This document shows, in pieces, positions 27,015 to 35,207 of a stretch of 48,537 nt of DNA. The translations under genes and the position numbers were made by a program. Location of the stretch: the NCBI GenBank assembly GCA_029688825.1, contig JARUKX010000031.1, positions 1 to 48,537 of the forward strand, given 5' to 3'. The stretch comes from Haloarculaceae archaeon H-GB1-1 (GTDB taxonomy: Archaea; Halobacteriota; Halobacteria; Halobacteriales; Haloarculaceae). A model generated the notes under the pieces. The model was given only the letters and a program-made list of their open reading frames with translations, was not told where the DNA came from and ran no database searches. Every line of letters starts with the position of its first letter. The first letter of the stretch is position 1.

Positions 27015-28049
27015 ATGTTATACAGACGACAAAGACTCGATTTCCCGAGGGGATCACTGGAGACTCCTGTCCTCTTCCCGGTGAGAAATATCGGGAAACG
27101 GTCGAGCGACAACACGCCCGAATACGCGGGTACTATACCAGAATTCTCCGCAGCGATGATTAATGTCCGGTCTATCCGGAACCGAGAACCAATGTGGGAC
27201 CGTCTCACGAACGGGGTTTCTCTCCGGAAGGAGATGGATGTTCCCGACGACACGATCGTGTTCGCGGATAGCGGTGGGTTCGATTTCTCCACTGGGGATA
27301 TCGACACTACCCCAGCAGAAACCCTCGACACGCAACGCCAACTTGACGCCGACATCTACGGCACCGTCGATCTCCCCCTCTCAAGGGAAAATCGAGACGC
27401 CGAGAACGACCGTCGCGTCGAGCAGAGCACGCAGTACGCCCTCGAAGCGAGTGATCTGCACGATGGCGACGGATTCCTCCTCGCTAGTGTTCATGGATAT
27501 GACCCGCAGACTGTTCGGAACAACATCCGGTACCTTGAGAAGCACGGCGACTTCGACGGCTATGCGCTTGGAAGTATGGTTCCTATCCGAACGGATTATA
27601 AGAAGGTTACTAAATTGATACTTTCTGCGCGGCAGGCGACCGACAAACATCTCCACGTGTACGGTCTCGGTGGCCTCGTCTACCAACCGCTCCTCCTCTA
27701 CCTCGGGGTCGATAGTTTCGATTCCTCTGCGTTCATCCGTAGCGCGGGAAATCGGAACTATCTCATTCCGGGGTTCGGCGGTGAGGAACTTCGGAATATC
27801 GAATCCCTCGACTACCTCCCCTGTCCGTGTCCAGTCTGTGGGTCACGAAGTCTCGACGAGATACGCGAAGACCGTACAGCACTCACCCAGCACAACCTCT
27901 GGGCACTAGCAACAGAACTCCGACGATTCCGGTATATTGCCGAGTCTGAACGTGCTATTGAAGAGTATCTCGACCTGCGTTATCAGGGAAACGACGTCAC
28001 GCAGCGCGCGTACGAGACCGCCAAACAGCAAGTACGGAGGCTCACGTGA
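27015..28049 (+). CDS. Second TGT-fold transglycosylase (DpdA-related paralogue)
   Basis: The 344-residue protein is a compact TGT. It has DSGGF with D85 (the guanine-binding Asp motif), YALGSMVP and VYGLGG (barrel loops), DSFDSSAF, and the zinc site C270-P-C272-x2-C275...H293-N. It lacks the N-terminal DpdA hallmark and the C-terminal extension of the first enzyme, and it is shorter than archaeosine TGT, which carries PUA domains. It lies 124 bp after dpdA with its own promoter and overlaps the next gene (GTGA). It may modify a different sequence context, make a second base, or form a heterodimer with DpdA; tRNA as substrate is not excluded. Confidence 0.72.
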   Translation: MLYRRQRLDFPRGSLETPVLFPVRNIGKRSSDNTPEYAGTIPEFSAAMINVRSIRNREPMWDRLTNGVSLRKEMDVPDDTIVFADSGGFDFSTGDIDTTPAETLDTQRQLDADIYGTVDLPLSRENRDAENDRRVEQSTQYALEASDLHDGDGFLLASVHGYDPQTVRNNIRYLEKHGDFDGYALGSMVPIRTDYKKVTKLILSARQATDKHLHVYGLGGLVYQPLLLYLGVDSFDSSAFIRSAGNRNYLIPGFGGEELRNIESLDYLPCPCPVCGSRSLDEIREDRTALTQHNLWALATELRRFRYIAESERAIEEYLDLRYQGNDVTQRAYETAKQQVRRLT

Positions 28050-28945
28050 GTAACGAACGTGCAACCATCCGCCCCGTCACGCTTAGCCGCCTCGTCGAAC
28101 TCACGCATGCCTGTGAAAATACGGAGAAAGACACCACAACGCTCGAAAACGAGCTCAATGTGTCCCACCGTCGAGCCCGAGAGACAATCCTCGAAGCTGT
28201 CCGTATCAACTTGCTCGCTGAGAATGACGCCGGTGACGACCCGACCTACACGACGACCAAAATTGGCGGCAGATTCCTGCAAACGATCCGTGACGAGTAC
28301 TGGACGCAGGCGAGTCAGATACTCGCCACTCATAGTCCGCACTACGGTTCGTTTCTTGGTGCCGTCGAGGAAGTCGAACACGGTGATCTCGATGCTCTCC
28401 TCGAACACCTCGAGGCGGAACAGGAGTTCACTCCATATTCGTTCAATCAGACCAGTGTCGAAGTCGTCGGTGACTGGGCGGAGCGACTCGGTGCCGTCCA
28501 ACGCAACGCATTCTCCGGGAGCTACTATCCCGCTGCACGGACACCGATTCCAAGTAATTTCCACTTCGTCTTATTGACCATTTACGATGAGCTCGAGCAG
28601 ACCGCCGGCGTCGATCTTCGCCAACGCTACCTCTCAATCCCCCGACTCAGAGAGGCAACTTGTGAACGCCTTGGTTGTACCCGTAAGTCGTTCAATGAGG
28701 CACTACTGAGGCTTTGCCAGCAGAATGTTGGAAAACTCGAACTCTCGGGTGCACCAATGGATACGGGAGCGAAGGATGCTGCACTCGGCATCAAGCAGAT
28801 CGAGCTAGCCGACGACGATGGCCTCGTCTCCACCTCGCAGTCCAGCCAGCAAGTCATGGCTGGTGTCGAACAGTTCGGAAAACGATACTACTACCTCGCA
28901 GTTCACGACCGCGATATCACATTCGCCCAGAAGAACTCCTCATGA
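28046..28945 (+). CDS. Winged-helix protein paired with an AAA+ ATPase
   Basis: The 299-residue protein starts at GTG 28046, overlapping the stop of the second transglycosylase by four bases. Residues about 10-75 look like a winged helix (TLENELNVSHRRARETILEA... TYTTTKIGGRFL). A second HTH-like segment occurs at about 195-230 (YLSIPRLREATCERLGCTRKSFNEALLRL). No enzyme motif is present. It overlaps the downstream ATPase gene as ATGA. A DNA-binding or specificity subunit for the ATPase is a reasonable inference; no counterpart with a known name is recognised. Confidence 0.6.
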   Translation: MSNERATIRPVTLSRLVELTHACENTEKDTTTLENELNVSHRRARETILEAVRINLLAENDAGDDPTYTTTKIGGRFLQTIRDEYWTQASQILATHSPHYGSFLGAVEEVEHGDLDALLEHLEAEQEFTPYSFNQTSVEVVGDWAERLGAVQRNAFSGSYYPAARTPIPSNFHFVLLTIYDELEQTAGVDLRQRYLSIPRLREATCERLGCTRKSFNEALLRLCQQNVGKLELSGAPMDTGAKDAALGIKQIELADDDGLVSTSQSSQQVMAGVEQFGKRYYYLAVHDRDITFAQKNSS

Positions 28946-30099
28946 CCGACACATTCAGCATCACCGACGAACACCAGGATTACTCGCAATACGACCTTGA
29001 GGCGAATCCCTTCCCCTACAGTCCCGTCCCTGCTGAAGAACCAGAGATATACTGTGGGCAGCCTCACGTCACGAAGAAAATCAGCTCAACCGTATCTTCG
29101 ATGCTCTCCACGGGAAAGTCGAAGCATCTCGTTATCACCGGCAAATACGGGAACGGGAAGTCTCATACTCTCAAATACACACGCTCACTTCTCCGTGACC
29201 GCGACGATGTTATCGTCGGTTACGTTGCCCAACCCGGCGAGGGTTTTCTCGACATCTATCACGAGTTCATCTACGACTTTGGATTCAACCGTCTCCAAGA
29301 ACTTGCCTATGAGTATCTCGCCGAAATCTCACGTGACGTTACCGACGCGAATCCAGTCAGCGCAAGTGCAATGGAGTCACTCATAGATGAGGGTGATATC
29401 CTCCTTTCCAAGATCGTTCCTGAGGCGATTCGGCGTCTGAGCGACGTGACGAAATTCGCGGATTTCGCTCGCGCAATCATCCATATGGTCTACGAGGACA
29501 CGAACCTCTACGCTTGGCAATGGCTCACTGCCGAGGGAATCCGTTACGAGCAGCGCAAAGAGATGGAGATTCACAGTGCTCTCGATGATGATACGATGGG
29601 TGTTCGTGCGTTCACCGCACTAAAGAATCTCCTTCTCGAACTTGGATACACCGGCGTCTTTGTTTTCGTCGACGAGTTCGAAAGTATTGCTCGCCTCTCA
29701 CCAACGAACGAGCAAGCCACCTTGAATAGCATCCGCCACCTTATGGACCAGAACAGTTCTGGCCTGTGTATGCTGTTCGGTTGCGCGCCCGAGGTTTGGC
29801 AGGACGTCATGAGCGAGTATCACGCTTTCAGTGAGCGTATCGGGCAAGAGGTCGCTCTCCGACCACTAACCGCCGAGAATCTCTACGAACTCGTTGCGGA
29901 CTATCTTGAGCGGGAACGGACGACGGCCGGATCCGGTAGTTCTGTCTATCCATTCACGGAGGAAAGCCTTGAATTGATCCTCCAGCGTTCTCAAGGAAAC
30001 GTTCGCCAAGTTCTTTCAGTTTGTAGTAGAATGCTTGACGAAGCTGCAAGTGATGGTATGCCGGAGATTACTCCAGAGTTCACACAAGAAATCTTCTGA
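28942..30099 (+). CDS. AAA+ ATPase with Orc/Cdc6-like organisation
   Basis: I place the start at ATG 28942 (385 residues), overlapping the previous stop as ATGA. A longer in-phase frame from 28714 runs inside the upstream gene and is not credible. Motifs are Walker A GKYGNGKSH (near 69-77), Walker B VFVFVDEFES, a sensor-like LFGCAPE, and a C-terminal winged part with SQGNVRQVL (sensor 2 type). The fold resembles P-loop ATPases of BREX BrxD, TniB and Orc1/Cdc6 kind, which load or regulate partners on DNA. Together with the wHTH protein and the transglycosylase it forms a three-gene operon, perhaps selecting sites for base exchange. Confidence 0.68.
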   Translation: MTDTFSITDEHQDYSQYDLEANPFPYSPVPAEEPEIYCGQPHVTKKISSTVSSMLSTGKSKHLVITGKYGNGKSHTLKYTRSLLRDRDDVIVGYVAQPGEGFLDIYHEFIYDFGFNRLQELAYEYLAEISRDVTDANPVSASAMESLIDEGDILLSKIVPEAIRRLSDVTKFADFARAIIHMVYEDTNLYAWQWLTAEGIRYEQRKEMEIHSALDDDTMGVRAFTALKNLLLELGYTGVFVFVDEFESIARLSPTNEQATLNSIRHLMDQNSSGLCMLFGCAPEVWQDVMSEYHAFSERIGQEVALRPLTAENLYELVADYLERERTTAGSGSSVYPFTEESLELILQRSQGNVRQVLSVCSRMLDEAASDGMPEITPEFTQEIF

Positions 30100-30379
30100 C
30101 GGTCTATATTCCCCAATCTATTCGCTTAATTCACCGATCGAAATTAACGTAGGCGAACGTCAATGAAACTTTCACTATGAGTTATCGGTGAGGACGTTAA
30201 CGAATGAGAGATTAGGGACCTCCAGCACGACGACTGGAAGGACATGAGCGATCTCTGCCCGGAATATTGTGGACGTGAGTTCAAACGATCATGCGTAGGG
30301 AGATTGTTGATACTGCTGAGCCGTCGCAACAGAGTCGAATAGGACAAGGATATCGCGTCAGCGATGCCCGAAACAAACG
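30100..30379. other. Gene-free spacer with decayed sequence
   Basis: No convincing gene is present. A short plus-strand run near 30205-30300 (IRDLQHDDWKDMSDLCPEY-like) looks like a degraded coding relic. It lies just before the ruined IS1595 transposase and may belong to the same insertion history. Confidence 0.35.
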
Positions 30380-31252
30380 ATGTCGATGGAGTTGTTTAGG
30401 TCGGAATCGGTCATAACGGACCTTTTCCAGTAGGTTCGTTGGCGTAACGGTGTCACCTATCCTCGCTATCGTCCTGACAGTCAAAAACGGCGGCTATAGG
30501 AAGTTTCCCCTGTATCTTTAGAACCATTGCGACTGCACGTTCTGCGACAAGACCGGCAATATTTTCGCGTACTCGAAGATTGCACTTCGCCGCTGGTTGC
30601 TCTCCTATCTATGCGTTTCTCCGATATACAACCTGATTCCGGCAGCTATAGTGTGAAACTGAGGTCGCCCACAAGACGTTCACCGGCGCATCGAGCGCTC
30701 TGGTGAAACGCTCGATGTGCAGTCGCTCTATCTGGTTGAGCTGGTCGAAATCGACGAAATCTACGTCTCTGGCGGGTTGAAGTGCTGCGAGCGCGACTAC
30801 CTGTCGGGTTTGCGTGGCCTCTCTAGCGTTGACCGGGTTCCATGGTGGCGACAAGCCACCGTGTTCATTCTAGCTAATCGCGGTACTGGACAGTGGTATG
30901 TGATCTAAGCGAAAGGAGTCAACGGATCCATGATCCGTCTCATGCTGGCTGACTACTAATAGGTACTATAACGGTCTATCCCGGCAGATTTCGAGCTTAC
31001 TAACCGTTCGACAAAGATGAGGCGCTCGACCGCAATTACGTCGTTCACAGCGACGGTGAATACGCAAACGAGGAGGTTCACGTCAACACCTACGAGAGCC
31101 ACATGTCGCTGCTGCGACGGTTGCTCTCGCCACATCGATGCATCTCCAAGGACCAGCTGACACCGTATCTCAGAACGTCCCAGTTTCGCCGAGAGTCATA
31201 TCGAAAACCAGAACGAGGCGAACATAAACACGCTGTCAGAGCAACCCCCTGA
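30380..31252 (+). pseudogene. Degraded IS1595-family (ISH4-like) transposase
   Basis: Fragments in several frames line up in order with an ISH4-type transposase. They are an N-terminus MSMELFRSES, a zinc-ribbon relic, an ALRRW segment, then VEIDEIYVSGGLK (first catalytic Asp region, about 30747), a DRGTGRRYVI-like block (30870-30905), YVVHSDGEYAN (about 31038), and a C-terminus FRRESYRKPERGEHKHAV ending at TGA 31250-31252. At least several stops and frameshifts interrupt it, so it cannot be active. Terminal repeats were not identified. It marks the boundary between the defence locus and the replicon-type genes. Confidence 0.65.
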
Positions 31253-31305
31253 AATCAACCAAATTGTTACGCAAGAGAGTTTGAACAGTGTCCCCCACAT
31301 TTGCC

Positions 31306-31364
31306 TGTAGGTTTTCTCGGCCCCGAGGGGTGCGGGCCAGCAGTGCTGTGGCCTGCGCTCCACC
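31306..31364 (+). promoter_or_regulatory. GC-rich leader element, copy 1
   Basis: GGTTTT followed by GGCCCC and CGAGGGGTGCGGGCC (31324-31338), ending 26 bp before ATG 31365. The same block precedes the start codons at 32398 and 35269. GGCCC and GGGCC can pair around the CGAGGGGTGC core. Confidence 0.55.
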
Positions 31365-32285
31365 ATGACCCACCGTCATCGCGAGCGGGTCGGCTTCGAC
31401 GACGCCGACACCCGCGCCGACGAGATGCACAGTACCTTCGAAACGTGGTTCGACGACCTCCGGGAGAACGTCGCCGCGGCCCAGACCTCCGAGCAGTTCC
31501 GCGAGTGGCTCGACGTCCAGTCGCGCTTTCACGACTACTCCCACCGCAACACGCTCCTCATCACGTTGCAGTGTCCCGACGCAACGAACGTCGCGGGCTA
31601 TCGCACCTGGCAGCAGGAGTTCGACCGACACGTCGCGGAGGGGGAGTCAGCGATCTGGATCTGGGCGCCGATCATCGTCCCCGTCTGCCCGTCGTGCGAG
31701 ACGTCGAAGAAGTACCACGTCGACGAGGAGTGCGATGACGACACCCCACAGAGTGAGTGGTCCGACGACCTCGTCGGCTTCCGGCCAGTCCCGGTGTTCG
31801 ACATCTCGCAGACCGAAGGCGAGCCCCTGCCGGAACTCGACACGACGGCCCACGGCGACGCCGAGCGACTCCTCCCCACACTCCGGGCCATCGCCGACGA
31901 CCTCGGCGTCACCGTCCGCACCATTGCACCGAGCGAGTGGGACCACGGCGATGCGAGGGGCGTCTGCCTCTACGACGCCGAGCAGCCGACGGTGGAGCTC
32001 CGCGACCGCGCCAACGAGGCCGATCTCGCGACGACGCTCGTCCACGAGTACGCCCACGCGCTCCTGCACGGCGGTATCGCGGACAGTGACGAACGCGCGA
32101 AACGCGAGGTCGAGGCGGAGGCCGTCGCTTACGTCGTCGGGCGACACTTCGGGCTGGACACAAGCAACTCGGCGTTCTACCTGGCGGCGTGGGCCGACGC
32201 CGACGTCGAGACGCTCCAGGAGCGCCTCGGGCGGATCCAGTCGACGGCCAGTCGGGTGATCGACGCCGTCGAGGACGCACTCTAG
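31365..32285 (+). CDS. ArdC-like antirestriction protein with ImmA/IrrE-type metallopeptidase domain
   Basis: The 306-residue protein has an N-terminal ArdC-like ssDNA-binding module (about 20-110: FREWLDVQSRFHDYSHRN, NVAGYRTWQQEF). A CPSC...-type cysteine pair sits near 107-110. The C-terminal gluzincin has HEYAH (H227, E228, H231), followed by EAEAVAYVV, the third zinc ligand. ArdC proteins are carried by plasmids and protect incoming DNA against restriction; the peptidase part may cleave repressors. The start ATG 31365 is supported by the fixed spacing of the upstream element. A strong terminator lies at 32326-32346. Confidence 0.8.
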   Translation: MTHRHRERVGFDDADTRADEMHSTFETWFDDLRENVAAAQTSEQFREWLDVQSRFHDYSHRNTLLITLQCPDATNVAGYRTWQQEFDRHVAEGESAIWIWAPIIVPVCPSCETSKKYHVDEECDDDTPQSEWSDDLVGFRPVPVFDISQTEGEPLPELDTTAHGDAERLLPTLRAIADDLGVTVRTIAPSEWDHGDARGVCLYDAEQPTVELRDRANEADLATTLVHEYAHALLHGGIADSDERAKREVEAEAVAYVVGRHFGLDTSNSAFYLAAWADADVETLQERLGRIQSTASRVIDAVEDAL

Positions 32286-32325
32286 GGGACAGACGTGATC
32301 GGGCTGTCGACCACAGCGTCCACAG

Positions 32326-32346
32326 CCCCACCACGGTGGGGTTTTT
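32326..32346 (+). terminator. Hairpin terminator after the ArdC-like gene
   Basis: CCCCACC and GGTGGGG form a 7-bp stem with a 2-base loop (32326-32341), directly followed by five T. It lies 40 bp after the stop of the ArdC-like gene and just before leader element copy 2. Confidence 0.6.
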
Positions 32347-32397
32347 CCTGCCCCCGAGGGGTGCGGGCCATCCAGTACAGATCTCGCAGAACCAATC
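32337..32397 (+). promoter_or_regulatory. GC-rich leader element, copy 2
   Basis: GGGGTTTTT, then GCCCC and CGAGGGGTGCGGGCC (32355-32369) and ATCCAG, ending 28 bp before ATG 32398. The ATCCAG tail is shared with copy 4. Confidence 0.55.
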
Positions 32398-33016
32398 ATG
32401 GGACATCGCGCACTCGTTGCCTACGAACGACAGGATTGTCTGTACAACGTCCACTACTCCCACTGGGGGAGCACAGAATCTACAGCTGAAACACGCCATC
32501 ACCGCCCGAACACCGTTCGGCGCGGACGCGCCCGACGAGCGGCTTCGGCGTGCGTTCGACGACCTCCAGCACGCCAGCGACGAGGTCGAGATCGACACCG
32601 ACTCGCTCCCTCCAACGACGGTCGACGTCGAACCCCGCGTCCTCGGCTGCACGCTCGACGAGCTGTTCGGTGAACACCTCGACTATCTCAACCACGAGGC
32701 GTGTTACGTTGTCGACGCCTCGTTCGAGGTCACCGCCTACAGAACCCACTGGCTGGGGCTGCAATACGACTGCGACACCGTCACCGACGATCCGACTGTC
32801 GGGCACGGCGCCCTCCGGACCGTGCGGTGGTACGACGGCGAGCCGGTGGGCGACGGTTACGCCCAGGGGCAGTTCGCGGCGCTCAAAGCCGTCGTCGGGG
32901 ACATGGTCGACCGCGGCGTGTTCGACCGCGAAGAAGCAGTCCAGTACATGCTCGGAAACCTGCAGGAGTGGACCGGCCACCACCAGTCGTTGCTCGTGCA
33001 CACGTCACCGGAGTAA
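32398..33016 (+). pseudogene. DUF6735 family gene broken by a frameshift
   Basis: The protein begins MGHRALVAYERQD...HYSHWG, the typical start of haloarchaeal DUF6735 proteins. It continues in another frame as AQNLQLKHAITARTPFG and runs to TAA 33014-33016. The switch is at a run of five G (32465-32469); four G would restore a single frame through HWGAQN. Both halves otherwise look intact and conserved, so this is a recent mutation, a sequencing error, or programmed slippage. The longer open frame beginning upstream at 32189 is only a shadow over the terminator and leader. Function of the family is unknown; members occur on plasmids and in proviruses. Confidence 0.65.
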
Positions 33017-33033
33017 CTGCCTGCAGTTCGCTG

Positions 33034-33097
33034 TGGGTTTTCCCCGCCTGCAAGCGGTGCAGGCGCCCCCTCCAGGGGCGCAGCAGGAGAATACTAT
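33034..33097 (+). promoter_or_regulatory. Variant leader element, copy 3, with two hairpins
   Basis: GTGGGTTTT is followed by a 7-bp stem CGCCTGC/GCAGGCG (33045-33065) and a second stem GCCCC/GGGGC (33065-33079). A GGAG ribosome-binding site and ATG 33098 come next. It is arranged like copies 1, 2 and 4 but the core has changed, keeping pairing rather than sequence. Confidence 0.45.
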
Positions 33098-33325
33098 ATG
33101 ACAGAACTCGATCTCGACAACGCACAGTTCGAAGCGACAGCCAGAGATCTTGAAGCGTGGCTCGGTGCCCAGGCCGAACAGGGCGTCCCAGAACTCGTCC
33201 TCGTCGGCTTGCTTCGTGGCTACGCCGACGAAATTCAGGACCAGGGGTACGTCCCCCGTTCCTGGCGGAACCTGAATCGCGCCTCGATCGACGAACCGCA
33301 GTCGATTAAGAGCACGCACCGGTGA
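33098..33325 (+). CDS. Small acidic hypothetical protein
   Basis: The 75-residue protein starts at ATG 33098 with CAGGAG about 10 bases upstream. A central amphipathic helix (FEATARDLEAWLGAQAEQG, VPELVLVGLLRGYADEIQ) looks like a small helical bundle of a kind common on haloarchaeal plasmids. No domain name can be given. It follows leader element copy 3 and is flanked by a 106-bp spacer without features before the convergent DUF3006 gene. Confidence 0.6.
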   Translation: MTELDLDNAQFEATARDLEAWLGAQAEQGVPELVLVGLLRGYADEIQDQGYVPRSWRNLNRASIDEPQSIKSTHR

Positions 33326-33431
33326 AGACGCAGTCCCACGAGGTCGAGCCTCTTTGAGAGTCCCAGTCGTCCACGGACTGACGCTGTGACAGGTGACGTG
33401 CCGTCCTGCCTTGGCAGAAACACCGCGATAA

Positions 33432-33722
33432 CTACGCCGACTCGTCGTCCTCGGAGAGGCGCGTCGACAATCGGTCGAACCGATTTTGTGCCGCGTCCGA
33501 GCGTGCCTGGGTTTCGGCGTCGAGATAGGTCGCCTCCACGAGGGCACCGTCTCTAAGCGTCACCTGCAGCACGGCGTCCTGCCGACAGCCGTCGGCCGGA
33601 AGGACCGTCTCCTCGACGACGAGTTCGTACAGCTCTTCTGTGCCCTCCACCTGCAGCACCGCCAAGGACTCTTCGATGCGGTCGACGACCGCCGTGTAGC
33701 TGCCGTCGGGCGGCGTGGTCAT
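33432..33722 (-). CDS. DUF3006 family protein
   Basis: The 96-residue protein shows the DUF3006 pattern: YTAVVDRIEESLAVLQVE, a strand pair, LPADGCRQDAVLQVTL, and a charged C-terminal helix. DUF3006 genes commonly follow MBL-fold (ComEC-tail-like) hydrolase genes. Here the start overlaps the stop of such a gene as ATGA (33719-33722), so they are co-translated. Its biochemical role is unknown. Confidence 0.75.
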   Translation of the reverse strand: MTTPPDGSYTAVVDRIEESLAVLQVEGTEELYELVVEETVLPADGCRQDAVLQVTLRDGALVEATYLDAETQARSDAAQNRFDRLSTRLSEDDESA

Positions 33723-35176
33723 GGGTACGTCACCCTACGGACGACCTCGCCATCAGCGTTGGTGACGATGACGGTGTCGCCGCCGTTGTTCCAGATGGGC
33801 TGTGCCGACCCCCAGTAGCGGTCCGTCTCGGTGTCCGTCCCGCTCCCCGTGTGCAGTGTCACGCTCGCACCGCTAGCCAGGGTGGTCCCCTCTGGGAACG
33901 TGTACTGGTGGCCAGCCTCGTCTGCGACCTGCCAGCCGCCCAGCGAGAGTGCGTGGTCACCGGTGTTCTCGAAGACGACGTACTCGTCGTTCAGGTTCTC
34001 GCCGTCATGTCCCGCCGCGTCTGCGTTGATCGTTGCAACGGCGAGAGACTCACCCGATTTCGTGGTGGTGCCACCGTCCATGGCGACGGGAGTCGTCGCC
34101 GACATGTCGCGGCCGGTGATCGTGGCCCGTGGTTCGACCGGGTCGACTGTCCCCGGTGCGATGGGCGCCGATTCGCGGATCGCGAGCGGGTCCGTGGGCG
34201 CGTCGCGCTGGGTCTGGATCGTCACCTGCTCGCCGTCGGACGTCAGCACCACGTTTCCGTGGGTCCCCGTCCAGTAGGTCGGGATCGATCGATTCGAAAG
34301 CCGATGGAGGGTCGCCTCGCTGGGGTGGCCGTACCGCGACTCGTAGGCACTCGACACGACGACGACCCCCGGCTGGACGGCGTCGAGCAGGGCACCGCTC
34401 GTACTGCTGGCACTGCCGTGGTGGCCGGCCTTCAACACCGTCGAGCGGAGGCGCTCGCCGTAGGTGTCGACCAGATACGCCTCCTGGTCGTCCTCGGCGT
34501 CGCCCGTGAACAGGAAGCTCGTATTGCCGAAGGCGAATCTGAGCACGAGACTGTTCTCGTTGCGCTGTTCGCCCTCGATGTAGGGGTCCGGTGGCCCGAG
34601 TACCTGCACGTCGACGCCAGCGACGGGCAGCGAATCCCCGTCCCGGGTCTCGTAGAGAGTCACGTTGTGTCGCTCGACCGCGTCGAGGTACTCGGCGTAG
34701 GTCTGGGTACTCGCAGCGATGCCCGGGTCGTAGATCGCACCGATGCCGTTCGCCTCGGTCTCGTAGTACTCGATGATGGCTGCGTTCCCGCCGATGTGGT
34801 CGGCGTCGGCGTGGGAGACGACGAAGTGGTCGATACGCTCGACGTCGTGGCGCTGGAGGTACTGCAACACGTGCTCGCCGTCGTCGGTGAAGTCACCCGA
34901 GTCGATGAGCACCGTCTCGTTTGCCGGGCTGACGATAAGGGTACTCACCGACTGCCCGACGTTGATGAAGTGAACGTCCAGTGTCCCGTTCGGTGGTGGC
35001 TCCGTGGTGGCTGTCGACGGCGACGCCGGCGCAGTGGGAGATTGCATCTCTCCCGAGCTTTCGACGCCAGCATCGCTGACGGAGACACACCCCGCGAGGA
35101 CGACGAGCAGGACCAGCGTCCAGATCGCAAACGAACGTCTTCGAGTCACCTCTAGTGAATCGGCAGCCACCGACAT
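33719..35176 (-). CDS. Secreted MBL-fold lipoprotein with lamin-tail domain
   Basis: From ATG 35176 the protein has 485 residues; the longer frame to 35323 crosses leader element copy 4 and is not likely. Residues 1-30 form a lipoprotein signal (RRRSF, hydrophobic core, LAGC with lipid-anchored C30). A Pro/Thr-rich linker follows, then an MBL domain of ComEC-tail type: VDVHFINVGQ-like start, SHADADHIGGN, FTGDAEDD, AGHHGSASS. The C-terminal about 85 residues (NDEYVVFENTGDHALSLGGW... YTFPEG) are a lamin-tail/LTD domain. It probably acts outside the membrane on nucleic acid or nucleotides. This layout occurs in haloarchaea as an extracellular nuclease-like hydrolase. Confidence 0.75.
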   Translation of the reverse strand: MSVAADSLEVTRRRSFAIWTLVLLVVLAGCVSVSDAGVESSGEMQSPTAPASPSTATTEPPPNGTLDVHFINVGQSVSTLIVSPANETVLIDSGDFTDDGEHVLQYLQRHDVERIDHFVVSHADADHIGGNAAIIEYYETEANGIGAIYDPGIAASTQTYAEYLDAVERHNVTLYETRDGDSLPVAGVDVQVLGPPDPYIEGEQRNENSLVLRFAFGNTSFLFTGDAEDDQEAYLVDTYGERLRSTVLKAGHHGSASSTSGALLDAVQPGVVVVSSAYESRYGHPSEATLHRLSNRSIPTYWTGTHGNVVLTSDGEQVTIQTQRDAPTDPLAIRESAPIAPGTVDPVEPRATITGRDMSATTPVAMDGGTTTKSGESLAVATINADAAGHDGENLNDEYVVFENTGDHALSLGGWQVADEAGHQYTFPEGTTLASGASVTLHTGSGTDTETDRYWGSAQPIWNNGGDTVIVTNADGEVVRRVTYP

Positions 35177-35207
35177 GAGTCTGCGGTCCAGCGTGCGCGC
35201 TCCGCGG

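Noticed and set aside
32189-32397. Upstream extension of the second DUF6735 frame
   Set aside because: It reads through the end of the ArdC-like gene, a terminator and a leader element, and is Arg-rich nonsense.
33851-35155. Long plus-strand open frame (434 codons) opposite the MBL lipoprotein
   Set aside because: It is a GC-bias shadow: the minus strand has a signal peptide, metallo-beta-lactamase motifs and a partner gene, while this frame has no start signal or domain.
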